Assembly: GCA_963691755.1 (NCBI GenBank)
Contig: OY829366.1
Location: forward strand, 2,170,001 to 2,234,000
Origin: Dinoroseobacter sp013215265
GTDB lineage: Bacteria > Pseudomonadota > Alphaproteobacteria > Rhodobacterales > Rhodobacteraceae
Length of the DNA: 64,000 nt
Reading direction: 5' to 3'
Shown piece by piece: positions 8,634 through 17,303 of the stretch. Position numbers and translations under genes: made by a program. The notes below the pieces were generated by a model that was not told where the DNA came from, made no database searches, and saw only the letters and a list, made by a program, of their open reading frames with translations. Each line of letters begins with the position of its first letter. Position 1 is the first letter of the stretch.

Positions 8634-10907
8634 ATGTCTGCAATCGACTTCAAGAAACTGGAAGCGCGCATTGCGCGTGACCCTGAAACCTTCCTCAGAG
8701 CCATGGGGTACCACGGCGAGGTGGTGAATGGCGAATTCATCACCGGTGACATTCACGGCAATCCCGGAAAGTCCTTCGGTATCAATCTAGAGAAGGCCTT
8801 GTTCAACGACCTGAACGATGCTGAAGGCCGCACCTCTGGCAGAGGCTGGATCAATCTTATTGCCAAGAAACTTACGATGGATCGCAAGGCCGCAGCTGAG
8901 CGTATCGTGGAGGTGACAGGCTGGAACGCGGATGACTTCCAGCCTGACGAAAGGCCGCCGAAACGCAAATCCGGTGATCCAATCATGCCTGTACCATCCG
9001 ACGCGCCCGAGATTTCTTACAGGGTTGGTGATCTGCTAAAACCTGGCTTGGACACCATGCTCACCAGCATCTATGCCTACCGCAATGCTGAGAGCGCGTT
9101 GCTGCACTATGTCCTGCGCTTTGAAAGCCCAGCCACGGATGGCGGCAAGCTCAAAAAGGAAATTCGCCCGCTGTACTATTTCGGGCCGGAAATCGGTTGG
9201 AAGATGAAGGGACCTCAAAAGACGCAGCCGACCACCCTGTTTGGACTGGAAGAACTTGGCCGCCGCCCGCTTGATCCGGTGTTGTTGGTTGAAGGTGAAA
9301 AAACCGCGCTGGCCGCGCGAGACCTCTTCCCCGAATATGTTTGTATCACATGGCCCGGTGGGGCCGGTCGGTTGTCCAAGGCGGTTTGGTCTCACTTGTC
9401 AGGTCGCCATGTCGTTTATTGGCCAGATGCCGATGATGCGGGACATAAGACCATCGCCCCGATCCAACGCGCTCTGGGGTTGATTGTGGCTGCTTCGCTC
9501 AAGGTGGTTCAGGTTTCGGGCGCCATGCCGAACAAATGGGATTTGGCTGATCCACCACCCGAAGGTGTCGAACTTGCTGCAATGCTGGCAGAGGCGAAGC
9601 CGTTAGACCTGACACCCCTAAAACTGCTGTTGGAGATGAGTTATGCGGACCTTGCCGAACAGTGGTATTTTATCGTCGAGACCGAAGAGTTCATTCACTT
9701 GCCAACTGGGTTTACGCTCACCAAGCAAGCGTTTGATGCGATGTATCGGCATCTTCCAGAGGCACAGCGCGGATCAATCGGAAACCGCTTCCTTGAAGAT
9801 TATCGCGACAACAAGCTTGTGAAACGCGTCTACCACCCCGGCGAAACAGATGAGATCGTTGTGGTCGAGAAATCCATGCGCGCCCTTAACACTTGGCGCC
9901 CATCAGAAGTCACCCCTTTAGAAGGCGATGCTAGTGTCTTTGTTGATCACCTGCGATACCTTGCAGGCAATGAACGGGATTTCTCGCACTTAGCGGACAT
10001 GCTGGCCTTTATGGTGCAGAAACCCGGACAGAAGCTGAAATCTGCGGCAATCATCGTGGGCAATCAGGGAACTGGAAAAAGCTATGTTGGTGATGTTTTA
10101 CGGGTGCTCTTAGGTGAGCATAACTGTTCGGTGATCGAAACCAATGAACTCAAGAGCGAATACAGCGACTTCATGGAGGACAAGATATTCGTGATGATTG
10201 AGGAATTAATGGCCCTTGGTCGCCGGGATGTTCTCAACAGCCTAAAGCCTAAGATCACACAGTTGATCATTCCGCTGCGCAAGAAATACGCCAACAAACG
10301 CGACATTCCCAATACCGTCAACTTCATAGCGTTTACCAACTACTTTGATGCCTTGCCCTTGGACTATGATGACCGCCGCTACTTTGTTGTTGGTACAGAT
10401 GCCGAAAAGCGTGAGGATGACTATTACGATCAGCTTTGGGGCTGGACCGAGAACAACTACGGCGTCATCCTGAATTGGCTGCTGAAGCGCGATTTGAGCA
10501 AGTTCAATCCCAACGTAAAGCCCCCGATGACCGCAGCCAAACGGGAAATGACGCAATCTTCACGCCCAGTCGTCGAAGCCGAAATTGCACGGATGATCGC
10601 GGAACATGAGCCGCCATTCGATCTGGATCTGGTTGAGATCAAGCGCGTCATGCGGGTTCTGAGCGACTATATGCGCGAGGCCAACCTGTCGTCTGTCCAA
10701 AAGGGGCTGAAAGCCAATGGCGCAAAGAACCTCGGCCAGAAAAAGGTGCTCATTCTAGGACGTGAACAGAAGGTATCCCTTTGGGTGGTTCGTGATGTGG
10801 CAAAATGGGCGGCCAAGCCCAACGCGGCCATCGCGCGCGCATATCTTGAACGTCAGCCTGTGTCAGATGCAGATGGTGACTGCTCTGACCTGTTCGGTGA
10901 AGACTAA
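8634..10907 (+). CDS. Primase-helicase with Toprim and DUF5906-type ATPase domains
   Basis: 757 residues. The N-terminal ~130 residues are helical; residues ~210-290 look like a Toprim domain (VLLVEGEKTALAARDLF, then VVYWPDADDAGHKTI, with the acidic residues expected for metal binding). Around residue 480, IVGNQGTGKSYVGDVLRVLL is a Walker A, followed by DFMEDKIFVMIEE as Walker B and NFIAFTNYFDALPLDYDDRR as sensor and arginine-finger region, as in phage and satellite DUF5906 (D5/SF3-like) helicases. It would prime and unwind island DNA for replication. The RBS GGAGAG is 5 nt upstream. A terminator and an inverted repeat follow it. Confidence 0.88.
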   Translation: MSAIDFKKLEARIARDPETFLRAMGYHGEVVNGEFITGDIHGNPGKSFGINLEKALFNDLNDAEGRTSGRGWINLIAKKLTMDRKAAAERIVEVTGWNADDFQPDERPPKRKSGDPIMPVPSDAPEISYRVGDLLKPGLDTMLTSIYAYRNAESALLHYVLRFESPATDGGKLKKEIRPLYYFGPEIGWKMKGPQKTQPTTLFGLEELGRRPLDPVLLVEGEKTALAARDLFPEYVCITWPGGAGRLSKAVWSHLSGRHVVYWPDADDAGHKTIAPIQRALGLIVAASLKVVQVSGAMPNKWDLADPPPEGVELAAMLAEAKPLDLTPLKLLLEMSYADLAEQWYFIVETEEFIHLPTGFTLTKQAFDAMYRHLPEAQRGSIGNRFLEDYRDNKLVKRVYHPGETDEIVVVEKSMRALNTWRPSEVTPLEGDASVFVDHLRYLAGNERDFSHLADMLAFMVQKPGQKLKSAAIIVGNQGTGKSYVGDVLRVLLGEHNCSVIETNELKSEYSDFMEDKIFVMIEELMALGRRDVLNSLKPKITQLIIPLRKKYANKRDIPNTVNFIAFTNYFDALPLDYDDRRYFVVGTDAEKREDDYYDQLWGWTENNYGVILNWLLKRDLSKFNPNVKPPMTAAKREMTQSSRPVVEAEIARMIAEHEPPFDLDLVEIKRVMRVLSDYMREANLSSVQKGLKANGAKNLGQKKVLILGREQKVSLWVVRDVAKWAAKPNAAIARAYLERQPVSDADGDCSDLFGED

Positions 10908-11024
10908 GGACTAAGCAGGGCTAAGCCGATTTGACAAACTTTTGGGTCATGTACCCTGTCCCCTCGTGCCAAGCGGTGCGAGGGGTTTTCCATATTTGGG
11001 TTAGTCTTGCTTAGTCCTTAGTCT
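10901..11024. repeat. 17-bp perfect inverted repeat spanning the convergent gene ends, with CTAAG copies
   Basis: AGACTAAGGACTAAGCA at 10901-10917 is repeated perfectly in inverse at 11008-11024, and looser similarity extends inward. The left arm overlaps the stop of the primase gene and the right arm overlaps the stop of the minus-strand gene, so both proteins end on the same short sequence. Several CTAAG words lie in each arm. A hairpin terminator sits between the arms. Confidence 0.8.
10960..10989 (+). terminator. Rho-independent terminator after the primase-helicase
   Basis: CCCCTCG and CGAGGGG pair over 7 bp around a short, partly paired loop and are followed by TTTT. It lies 53 nt after the primase stop. 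Confidence 0.7.
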
Positions 11025-11640
11025 TTCCGAACAACCAACCGGTCTGCGCGATAATACGGGTGGTGCGATTGTCGCGGTTTCGAGCCTGTGTTTCCAATGT
11101 TTGACGGATATCGCCTTTCGCGGGCATTGGTTCGGCCCAAATCAGATCACTATATGCGCGGGGCTTGTCGGGCTGCGTCTCTGTTTCTGGATGCCAGCCG
11201 TACAGATCGAAAGATCGATATCGCAACAACGCCTGAATATCATCGTCAGTGTCGGTCAATTTCGCCAGAAAAGACGGGGAGATACAAAGATTGGCGAGGT
11301 TGGTGTAACAAGCCGGGTCAGAACTGAGGCTGTAGACGTGGTTGAATTGCAGATCACGTGGCCGCCGCGTCAGTCCATTGGCCCATGAAAACGCTTCGGT
11401 GGGGGAGGTGTTGTCGTCAAATCCAACCAACTGCCCATCCAACTCGCCCACCTCGCCACGGCGCTTAAAATTGCGGATGATTGGAAAAATCGCTTTCGCG
11501 CCAGTTTGCGCCACTGTGTTGGGATGCGAAAACAGTGTCAAAGATGCAACTGCTTGCGCAAGGCTTTGATACGCGCTGGCCTCAATCAACGCCTGCAAAG
11601 CCTGAAAGCCGTCAAATTCCAACTGCTGCAAGGTCTGCAA
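11011..11640 (-). CDS. Hypothetical island protein, possibly 5'-truncated
   Basis: 209 residues from a TTG at 11640; no good ATG or ribosome-binding site is present. The frame stays open upstream for about 17 more codons and reads like protein (ALADWGRW before the TTG) until a stop near 11692, suggesting that the true N-terminus has been lost. Distinctive text includes FNHVYSLSSDPACYTNLANL and RSFDLYGWHPETETQ. I do not recognise the family. It converges on the primase gene and lies next to the IS1380 region, whose arrival may have damaged it. Confidence 0.5.
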   Translation of the reverse strand: MQTLQQLEFDGFQALQALIEASAYQSLAQAVASLTLFSHPNTVAQTGAKAIFPIIRNFKRRGEVGELDGQLVGFDDNTSPTEAFSWANGLTRRPRDLQFNHVYSLSSDPACYTNLANLCISPSFLAKLTDTDDDIQALLRYRSFDLYGWHPETETQPDKPRAYSDLIWAEPMPAKGDIRQTLETQARNRDNRTTRIIAQTGWLFGKTKD

Positions 11641-12239
11641 CCAGCGTCCCCAATCTGCGAGCGCCCTCGCGGTTGACTGGTGATCGGGGTGTTAGCAATC
11701 CGCTTTGACACGGACCCTGCGCCTTTAGCCGGGGCCTGTTGTATAACACAGGCACCCCGACCATAGGTCAAAGGTGTTCAGCCGGAACTTGCCCGGCCTA
11801 GTCAAAGAGAGGTTGCTAAGCCCCAACGCAGATGCGTCGTCTGCGTCAATCGCGAGACTACCCGCGCACCGCAGAAAATGACAGAGGCGAAATTCAGTTG
11901 TTGTTGACCTCGAAGCGCGAAGGAAACCTTATCGGGTTTGTAGGGGGTATAGATCGGGCAAATCCGACATATCGTAAGCCACCCAAAATGCCCGATTTGA
12001 CCCGGAATGCACCCGGTTTGCTACGGGGAGTGATGTTGGATGCGCTCAGCCATCGACTATGCGTTTGCTTTCAAACCGTAAAGTTGAACCAATGCCGTGC
12101 CGGGGTTCACGCTGGATAGTTAGTGGACCTGCCTGCACTTATCTGTAGATAACGAGATTTGATCTTACAATTTTGTGTAACTGTTAACCCACATTTCCCA
12201 AGTAACTGGGTGATTTAGCATCGTCGATGCGTGTTTTCG
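11641..12239. other. Non-coding or decayed stretch left of the IS1380 element
   Basis: About 600 nt with no convincing gene on either strand. It contains an imperfect inverted repeat around 11731-11757 (GGGGCCTGTT to ACAGGCACCCC) and broken frames. It looks like debris from rearrangement beside the insertion sequence. Confidence 0.5.
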
Positions 12240-13841
12240 TGTTATATTTCAGCGTGTTAAACTCCTTGAGAGGTTGCAATGTTGGATTACCCAAAGGGTG
12301 CGGGTTCTGAGGGCGATATTCGGCTGGATTTTGACCCACGCGTGCGGCTGGAATTCCACGACTCCAAGATCAGTTCCGATGGCGGTTTGCTCTTGTTTCG
12401 TGAGTTGGACAAGACCTTGGGACTGCATGATATGGCAGGGTGTTCGTTGCAGGACACACGCACTGGCAAGAACGGGGTTCACAACTTTGTCGGCCTTCTT
12501 CGCCAGTCCACCTTCGGACGGCTTGCCGGATACCCGGATGTCAACGACGCGGACAGGCTATCGCGTGATCCAGTGATGCGCCAGATCGTCGGGGGCCGTG
12601 CTGTTGATGGCCAAGCGGCCTCGACCAGCCAGATGGCTCGGTTTGAGACTGATATTCTCGCTTCTGCTCACAACCGCGCTGCCTTGGCCGATCTGCCGGG
12701 CCAGTGGATTGATGCGATGCATGATGCGCAACCGCCCAAGTGGATCACTCTGGATATGGACAGTTCCGTCAGCCCCACCCATGGCGATCAGGAAGGCACG
12801 GCATGGAATGGTCACTTTGGCTGCAAGTGCTATCACCCGCTGTTCGTGTTCAACCAGTTCAGCGATCTTGAGCGCTGCGCCCTGCGCAAGGGCAATGTCC
12901 ACAGCGCTGATGGTTGGAAGGACGTTCTGGCCCCAGTCATAGCGCGGTATCGGAACCGTGACCTGATGCGCTTCTTCCGGGCCGATGCCGCGTTTGCCAT
13001 CCCTGAGCTGTATGAGACGTTGGAGGCGGAGAGCTATTTCTACGCCATCCGCCTGAAGGGCAACGCTGTGCTACAGAACGCCGTCGCGCATCTTCTGAAG
13101 CGTCCCGTGGGACGACCGCCCGGCTATGTGCGCCGCTTCTATCATGACTTTGAGTATCAAGCTGCGTCATGGGGCAAGGCTCGCCGTGTCATTGCCAAGG
13201 TGGAATGGCACCCCGGCGAGTTGTTTCCCCGCGTGGGCTTTGTGGTCACCAATCTGCCGATGGAGCCGGACTGGATCATCCGGTTCTACAATCAGCGCGG
13301 CACCGCGGAACAGCACATCAAGGAAGGCAAATACGCGATCAACTGGACACGGCTCTCCTGCAAGCGCTTCCGGGATAATGAAGTCAGGCTGCAGCTTCAC
13401 GCTCTGGCCTACAATCTTGGCAGCTTCCTACAGCGTACAGACTTGCCCGAGGAAGTGGCCGACTGGTCGCTGACAAGTATCCAGAGCCGCCTCATCAAGA
13501 TCGGGGCCCGGGTTGTGCGCCATGCGCGCAAAATCACCTTCCAATTGGCTGAGGTGGCTGTGCCTCGTAATGTCTTCAGGCAAATCCTCGCCGCCATCCG
13601 CGCCCTCAAGCCCCCGCCGAGGTCTGCATGACGGCCATCATATCGAAACCAGAACAAAAGCGGCTCGATAGTTGCGACATGGCGCGGCCCAAATGGGCCG
13701 AATTCCACGAACAGCGCGGGACGTGCGGTTGCGACGCCTTCAAAATCGATGAGCTGGCACCCAACGACGCCGTCAGGGTTGAAAACGCCCGTCAAAACGG
13801 GCAAGCTCAAGGGAACACAACGTTACTTGTGAAATATCGAG
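12240..13841 (+). mobile_element. IS1380-family insertion sequence (ends approximate)
   Basis: A complete IS1380-type transposase gene is flanked by short inverted matches: ATATTTCA at 12244-12251 and its complement TGAAATAT at 13830-13837. The resulting ~1.6-kb length suits the family. The exact termini and target duplication could not be fixed by eye. Confidence 0.6.
12279..13631 (+). CDS. tnp: IS1380-family transposase
   Basis: 450 residues, full length for IS1380 transposases. A DDE core is visible: first Asp in KWITLDMDSSVSPTHGDQEG, with GCKCYHPLFVF following; second in FFRADAAFAIPELYETLE; and the Glu in FYNQRGTAEQHIKEGKYAIN. The N-terminal SSDGGLLLFRELDKTLGL is typical. AGAGG precedes the ATG. 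No frameshift is present, so it may be active. Confidence 0.93.
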   Translation: MLDYPKGAGSEGDIRLDFDPRVRLEFHDSKISSDGGLLLFRELDKTLGLHDMAGCSLQDTRTGKNGVHNFVGLLRQSTFGRLAGYPDVNDADRLSRDPVMRQIVGGRAVDGQAASTSQMARFETDILASAHNRAALADLPGQWIDAMHDAQPPKWITLDMDSSVSPTHGDQEGTAWNGHFGCKCYHPLFVFNQFSDLERCALRKGNVHSADGWKDVLAPVIARYRNRDLMRFFRADAAFAIPELYETLEAESYFYAIRLKGNAVLQNAVAHLLKRPVGRPPGYVRRFYHDFEYQAASWGKARRVIAKVEWHPGELFPRVGFVVTNLPMEPDWIIRFYNQRGTAEQHIKEGKYAINWTRLSCKRFRDNEVRLQLHALAYNLGSFLQRTDLPEEVADWSLTSIQSRLIKIGARVVRHARKITFQLAEVAVPRNVFRQILAAIRALKPPPRSA

Positions 13842-13987
13842 TAAATGAAAGCTGAGATATCTATCGTAGAAAACGGATCGCGAGCCTGGAATGCTGCGTT
13901 TTCCATGTTCAAGTCGATCGAATTGCCTCTTGATTGTAAAGCACTGTGGCGAGGCGAGTGCCAGCAGGGCTTTTGGGGGAGAGTGGC
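13632..13987. other. IS right end and leader region of the peptide/T1SS operon
   Basis: About 350 nt without a convincing gene. It holds the presumed IS right end (~13841) and then ~145 nt that must carry the promoter of the following operon, unless the IS supplies it. GGGGGAGAG lies directly before the next ATG. Confidence 0.5.
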
Positions 13988-15133
13988 ATGAGGGATCTGT
14001 TTTCCGATTCTTTGGCTTTGCATGATTTGGATCGGACGCTTCTCCTCGATATTTTGGCCGCTTGGCGGGCCGGTTCGGGGGGGGGCATCCCAGAGCGAAT
14101 GATCGCTTGCGCGCCGGACCAGGTCAGGATTTCGCCAGATATCTGGACACAAAATGAGTGTTTGACAAATCTTGTTCTTCCCGCGTTCGAGGCAGCTCTC
14201 AAACAGCCTGACCTGTGGAACAGAATCTGCACTGAAATCGAGTTCTCGACTCTCGATCCTCAAGGCGACGGCCTGCCGCACACGATCGATCGCGGCCCTG
14301 ATCGGCCCGTATTAATCGTGCTTAATTGGAAGGGAACTCCTGACGATGTGATCTGCCTCGCGCATGAAGTCGCTCACGCCCTGCAAATCATATTTTCCGA
14401 TCACAAGCAAATGCCGCCCTTGGCACGGGAGGTTTGTGCATTTCTTGGAGAACTGAATGTCATCGCGCATGCCCGGACCTCAGCGCCGGACCTGTATCCC
14501 GCCCTGTGCGATGTCTGGCCTCGCGAAAATGATGCCTATCTTGGCTCGGACATTGACCTGCTTGCAGCCGCACTGGCCGATCCGCATGCGCATTATCACT
14601 ATCGTCAGAACTATCCGATTGCACGCCTGGCCGCTGTTGAGCTGTTCAATCGTGGCGACGGAGCGTGGCTTTGCCAGCTCTTTTCGTCAGGTAACGATGG
14701 AATGCGCCACGTTCCAGTTATAGAATTGGCCAACCGTGCAGGCGATATCGCGAATTATCTGCCTGCAATGCCGCGACCTGAGCCCCAAACGCCCGCAATT
14801 GACGCGTATCGAAGCGTCGGTGCCATGGCGCTCATCGATATCGATTATTGGGAAGGCCGGTCGGAAACGCGTATCGAGGATTATTATGCCGATCTGCTGC
14901 GCCATTTGCAGGATCAGACCGCGTTCGTTGCCTTGAACGAGCAACGCAAGCCGATCGGCTATGCGACTTGGTCGAAAGCTGCTCAGGGCGATGGATGCAC
15001 ACTGACACGGCAGGCTGCGCCATTCGGAGATCATCTCACATTGCAGCGCGCGCTTGAGCGGCATCTGGGCGACATGGCGGGCATGACTGCTCGACACGCT
15101 CGCAGCGCAAGGCAGGAGCAAGTGGCATGGTGA
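13988..15133 (+). CDS. Putative metallopeptidase (HExxH) fused to a HlyC-like acyltransferase domain
   Basis: 381 residues; the ATG at 13988 follows GGGGGAGAG. Residues ~1-265 resemble an M3-like zinc peptidase: His126-Glu-x-x-His130 (CLAHEVAHALQIIF), with further Glu at 148 and 155 (AREVCAFLGEL) where a third ligand is expected. Residues ~271-381 resemble the RTX-toxin lysine acyltransferase HlyC: FVALNEQRKPIGYATW, then QGDGCTLTRQAAPFGDHLTL, which lines up with the GDRKWFIDWIAPFGD segment of HlyC including Asp335. The catalytic His of HlyC is not evident (YWEGRSE there), so this domain may be regulatory or degenerate. The next gene starts within its last codons. Substrate unknown; the nearby Gly-rich peptide is the obvious candidate. 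Confidence 0.7.
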   Translation: MRDLFSDSLALHDLDRTLLLDILAAWRAGSGGGIPERMIACAPDQVRISPDIWTQNECLTNLVLPAFEAALKQPDLWNRICTEIEFSTLDPQGDGLPHTIDRGPDRPVLIVLNWKGTPDDVICLAHEVAHALQIIFSDHKQMPPLAREVCAFLGELNVIAHARTSAPDLYPALCDVWPRENDAYLGSDIDLLAAALADPHAHYHYRQNYPIARLAAVELFNRGDGAWLCQLFSSGNDGMRHVPVIELANRAGDIANYLPAMPRPEPQTPAIDAYRSVGAMALIDIDYWEGRSETRIEDYYADLLRHLQDQTAFVALNEQRKPIGYATWSKAAQGDGCTLTRQAAPFGDHLTLQRALERHLGDMAGMTARHARSARQEQVAW

Positions 15134-15579
15134 ACATCGACTATTACGTGAGCGTTGGCTACGCGCTCGAATTGCTTGCGCAGTCGGAATATCATCGGCA
15201 GTTCAAGCTGGGTGATTATTTTCGCGTTGAAATCCTGCCGGCACTTTGGTGCGGCCAGACCCGTTTCTATGTAACCAATGAGAGTGTGCCAAGCGCGATG
15301 GTGACTTGGGCATGGCTATCCGAAGATGTGGAGCGCGATGTGCATAGGACCGGTCGTGCGCTGACCGCGGACGAGTGGAATTGCGGCGATCGGCTGTTCT
15401 TCAACGACTGGATCACCCCCTATGACAACATTCGGGAAGTCCTGCACGACATGACGCACAACATCTTTCCCGATGAGGTGGCCACCAGCCTGCGGCGCAA
15501 TCCTGATGGTTCCGTGCGCCGAGTGAACCGGTGGACGGGGGTGAACCTGCGCAAGGCGCGTGAGGAGGTTTTGGCATGA
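15127..15579 (+). CDS. HlyC-type toxin-activating lysine acyltransferase
   Basis: 150 residues, the size of HlyC. HlyC transfers a fatty acyl group from acyl-ACP to internal lysines of RTX protoxins in the cytoplasm. His23 (SEYHRQFKLGDYF) and Asp88 (EWNCGDRLFFNDWITPYDN) occupy the positions of the catalytic His23 and Asp92 of HlyC; VTWAWLSEDVERD and HNIFPDEVATSLRRNPDG also match the family. It overlaps the preceding gene by 7 nt and the following gene by 4 nt (ATGA). No RTX protein (no GGxGxDxxx nonapeptides) is in the island, so its substrate must be something else or lie elsewhere. Confidence 0.88.
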   Translation: MVNIDYYVSVGYALELLAQSEYHRQFKLGDYFRVEILPALWCGQTRFYVTNESVPSAMVTWAWLSEDVERDVHRTGRALTADEWNCGDRLFFNDWITPYDNIREVLHDMTHNIFPDEVATSLRRNPDGSVRRVNRWTGVNLRKAREEVLA

Positions 15580-16697
15580 ACGTTGCATATCCGGCCTCGG
15601 AGTTCGAAAGCGATCTCGCGGCCATTGAGGGCTTCGCCGATTTGCTTCGCACAGGCTTTGAAAATCCCGAGAGCATTCGCGGGACCGTGCGCATCACCAT
15701 CCCCGAGCATCCCGATCAGAGCTTCATTGCACGCTACGGAGATGAATTGTTCATCGAGCGGCACGACATGGATCGTGATACCGATACGCAGGTCACGATC
15801 CCGATCGCAACGATCCATCGGATATTCAACGAGTTCGAGTTTATCGACTGGCGTGACCCGGCGATCATCGGCACGATCACGTTCGCGGGCAACCCTGCCT
15901 ATGCCAACCATCTTGCAAAATCGTGCATCCGACCCAGCAACTGGACGATGGCGCGGTTTCGCAAGGCGGGGCGTTTGCATGCGGCAAAAGGGTATCGCGC
16001 TCTGACTGAGGTCGAATACTTGCATCAGCCAACGCAGCGTCAGATTCTTGAGGTGATGGAGGAAAGTCGGCCGGTGGTCATCACAGGCCTTGAGCCGACG
16101 CCACCTTGCCGGGACTGGACGATCGACAAGCTGGCCGAGCGCTATGGCGATGCAGTCGTGCGTGTGCGCTCGGCCACGCATCGCCAGACGATGGCTGAAT
16201 TCGTCGAGGAGCTGAAAGAATTCGAGGCAAACCCCTGTAGCGACATGATCGAGGGCTTCGTCAAACCTTACACAGAGGGCGCGAACCTGCCCGAAGAGAT
16301 GTGGGCGGATTTCGGGCCGCTGTTCTTTGACCGTGAGGATTTCATCCCGCCGCAGCTCTGGCTGGGCTCGGTGCCGACACATATCCCGACCTCCAGCCTG
16401 CACCGCGATCCGCTGACGGGCTTCCTGTTGCAGGTTGTCGGTCGCAAGCGGCTGGACCTCTATTCGGCAGATCAGGAAGATCTGATCTACCCGATGAAAA
16501 GCTACAACAACTACCAACCCTGCTGGTTCAAGCCTGAATCGCCGGATTACAACATTTATCCGAAGGCGCGGGAGACCAAGTGCCTGTCCGTGACGCTGAA
16601 CCCAGGCGAGTTGCTGGTGCAACCGGCAGGCTGGTTCCACCAGGTCTATGCGCTGGACAGTCCGAATATGTCGGTGAGTTATTTCTGGCGCTACTAG
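15576..16697 (+). CDS. SCP2-like domain fused to JmjC/cupin-8 oxygenase
   Basis: 373 residues. Residues ~30-115 have an SCP2-like pattern (GTVRITIPEHPDQSF through VTIPIATIHRIFNEF to GTITFAGNPAYANHLAK). Residues ~140-373 are a JmjC-type Fe(II)/2-oxoglutarate oxygenase: His276-x-Asp278 (SSLHRDPLTGFLLQVVGRK) and the distal His355 (QPAGWFHQVYALD), with the expected ~77-residue spacing. Such enzymes hydroxylate residues of peptides or proteins. The start overlaps the HlyC gene by 4 nt, so the two are coupled. In this context it is likely a peptide-modifying hydroxylase; the SCP2 part could hold a lipid or acyl chain, which would fit an acylated substrate. Confidence 0.8.
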   Translation: MNVAYPASEFESDLAAIEGFADLLRTGFENPESIRGTVRITIPEHPDQSFIARYGDELFIERHDMDRDTDTQVTIPIATIHRIFNEFEFIDWRDPAIIGTITFAGNPAYANHLAKSCIRPSNWTMARFRKAGRLHAAKGYRALTEVEYLHQPTQRQILEVMEESRPVVITGLEPTPPCRDWTIDKLAERYGDAVVRVRSATHRQTMAEFVEELKEFEANPCSDMIEGFVKPYTEGANLPEEMWADFGPLFFDREDFIPPQLWLGSVPTHIPTSSLHRDPLTGFLLQVVGRKRLDLYSADQEDLIYPMKSYNNYQPCWFKPESPDYNIYPKARETKCLSVTLNPGELLVQPAGWFHQVYALDSPNMSVSYFWRY

Positions 16698-16745
16698 CGT
16701 CGATACCAGTTTCGCCTTTGTCCCTGTGGGGGCGGGGTGAAAGAG

Positions 16746-16805
16746 GGTGAGGAAAGGGTTCAGCTTCCCTCACCCAATTGAGCCGCCGGGCAGGAAAACC
16801 CGGCA
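16746..16805 (+). promoter_or_regulatory. Two tandem hairpins upstream of the Gly-rich peptide gene
   Basis: GGGTGAGG at 16746-16753 pairs with CCTCACCC at 16769-16776, and GCCGGG at 16786-16791 with CCCGGC at 16800-16805. No T-tract follows. They probably act as a processing or stabilising structure that uncouples the peptide message from the enzyme genes upstream. Confidence 0.55.
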
Positions 16806-16864
16806 AACAGAAATAGCGGGGAGAATAGCATATCCGACCCGCGACAGGAAGGAAGACGTGAAAA

Positions 16865-17227
<363 letters not shown>

Positions 17228-17256
17228 AAAACGGCGAAGCCATAAGGCAAGTTTAT

Positions 17257-17278
17257 GGATCGGCTTCACGGCCGATCC
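17257..17278 (+). terminator. Hairpin after the Gly-rich peptide gene (attenuator-like)
   Basis: GGATCGGC pairs perfectly with GCCGATCC over 8 bp around loop TTCACG and is followed by TTCAAATTCTAATT, which is only loosely T-rich. It lies 29 nt after the stop and would give partial termination or 3'-end protection. Confidence 0.55.
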
Positions 17279-17303
17279 TTCAAATTCTAATTGGCGAAAA
17301 GAC

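Noticed and set aside
11731..11757. Imperfect inverted repeat as possible IS end or terminator
   Set aside because: No matching copy on the other side of the transposase and no T-tract.
14036..15121. Long frames on the minus strand opposite the HExxH/HlyC-like gene
   Set aside because: They are shadow frames of a clear plus-strand gene with overlapping neighbours and motifs.
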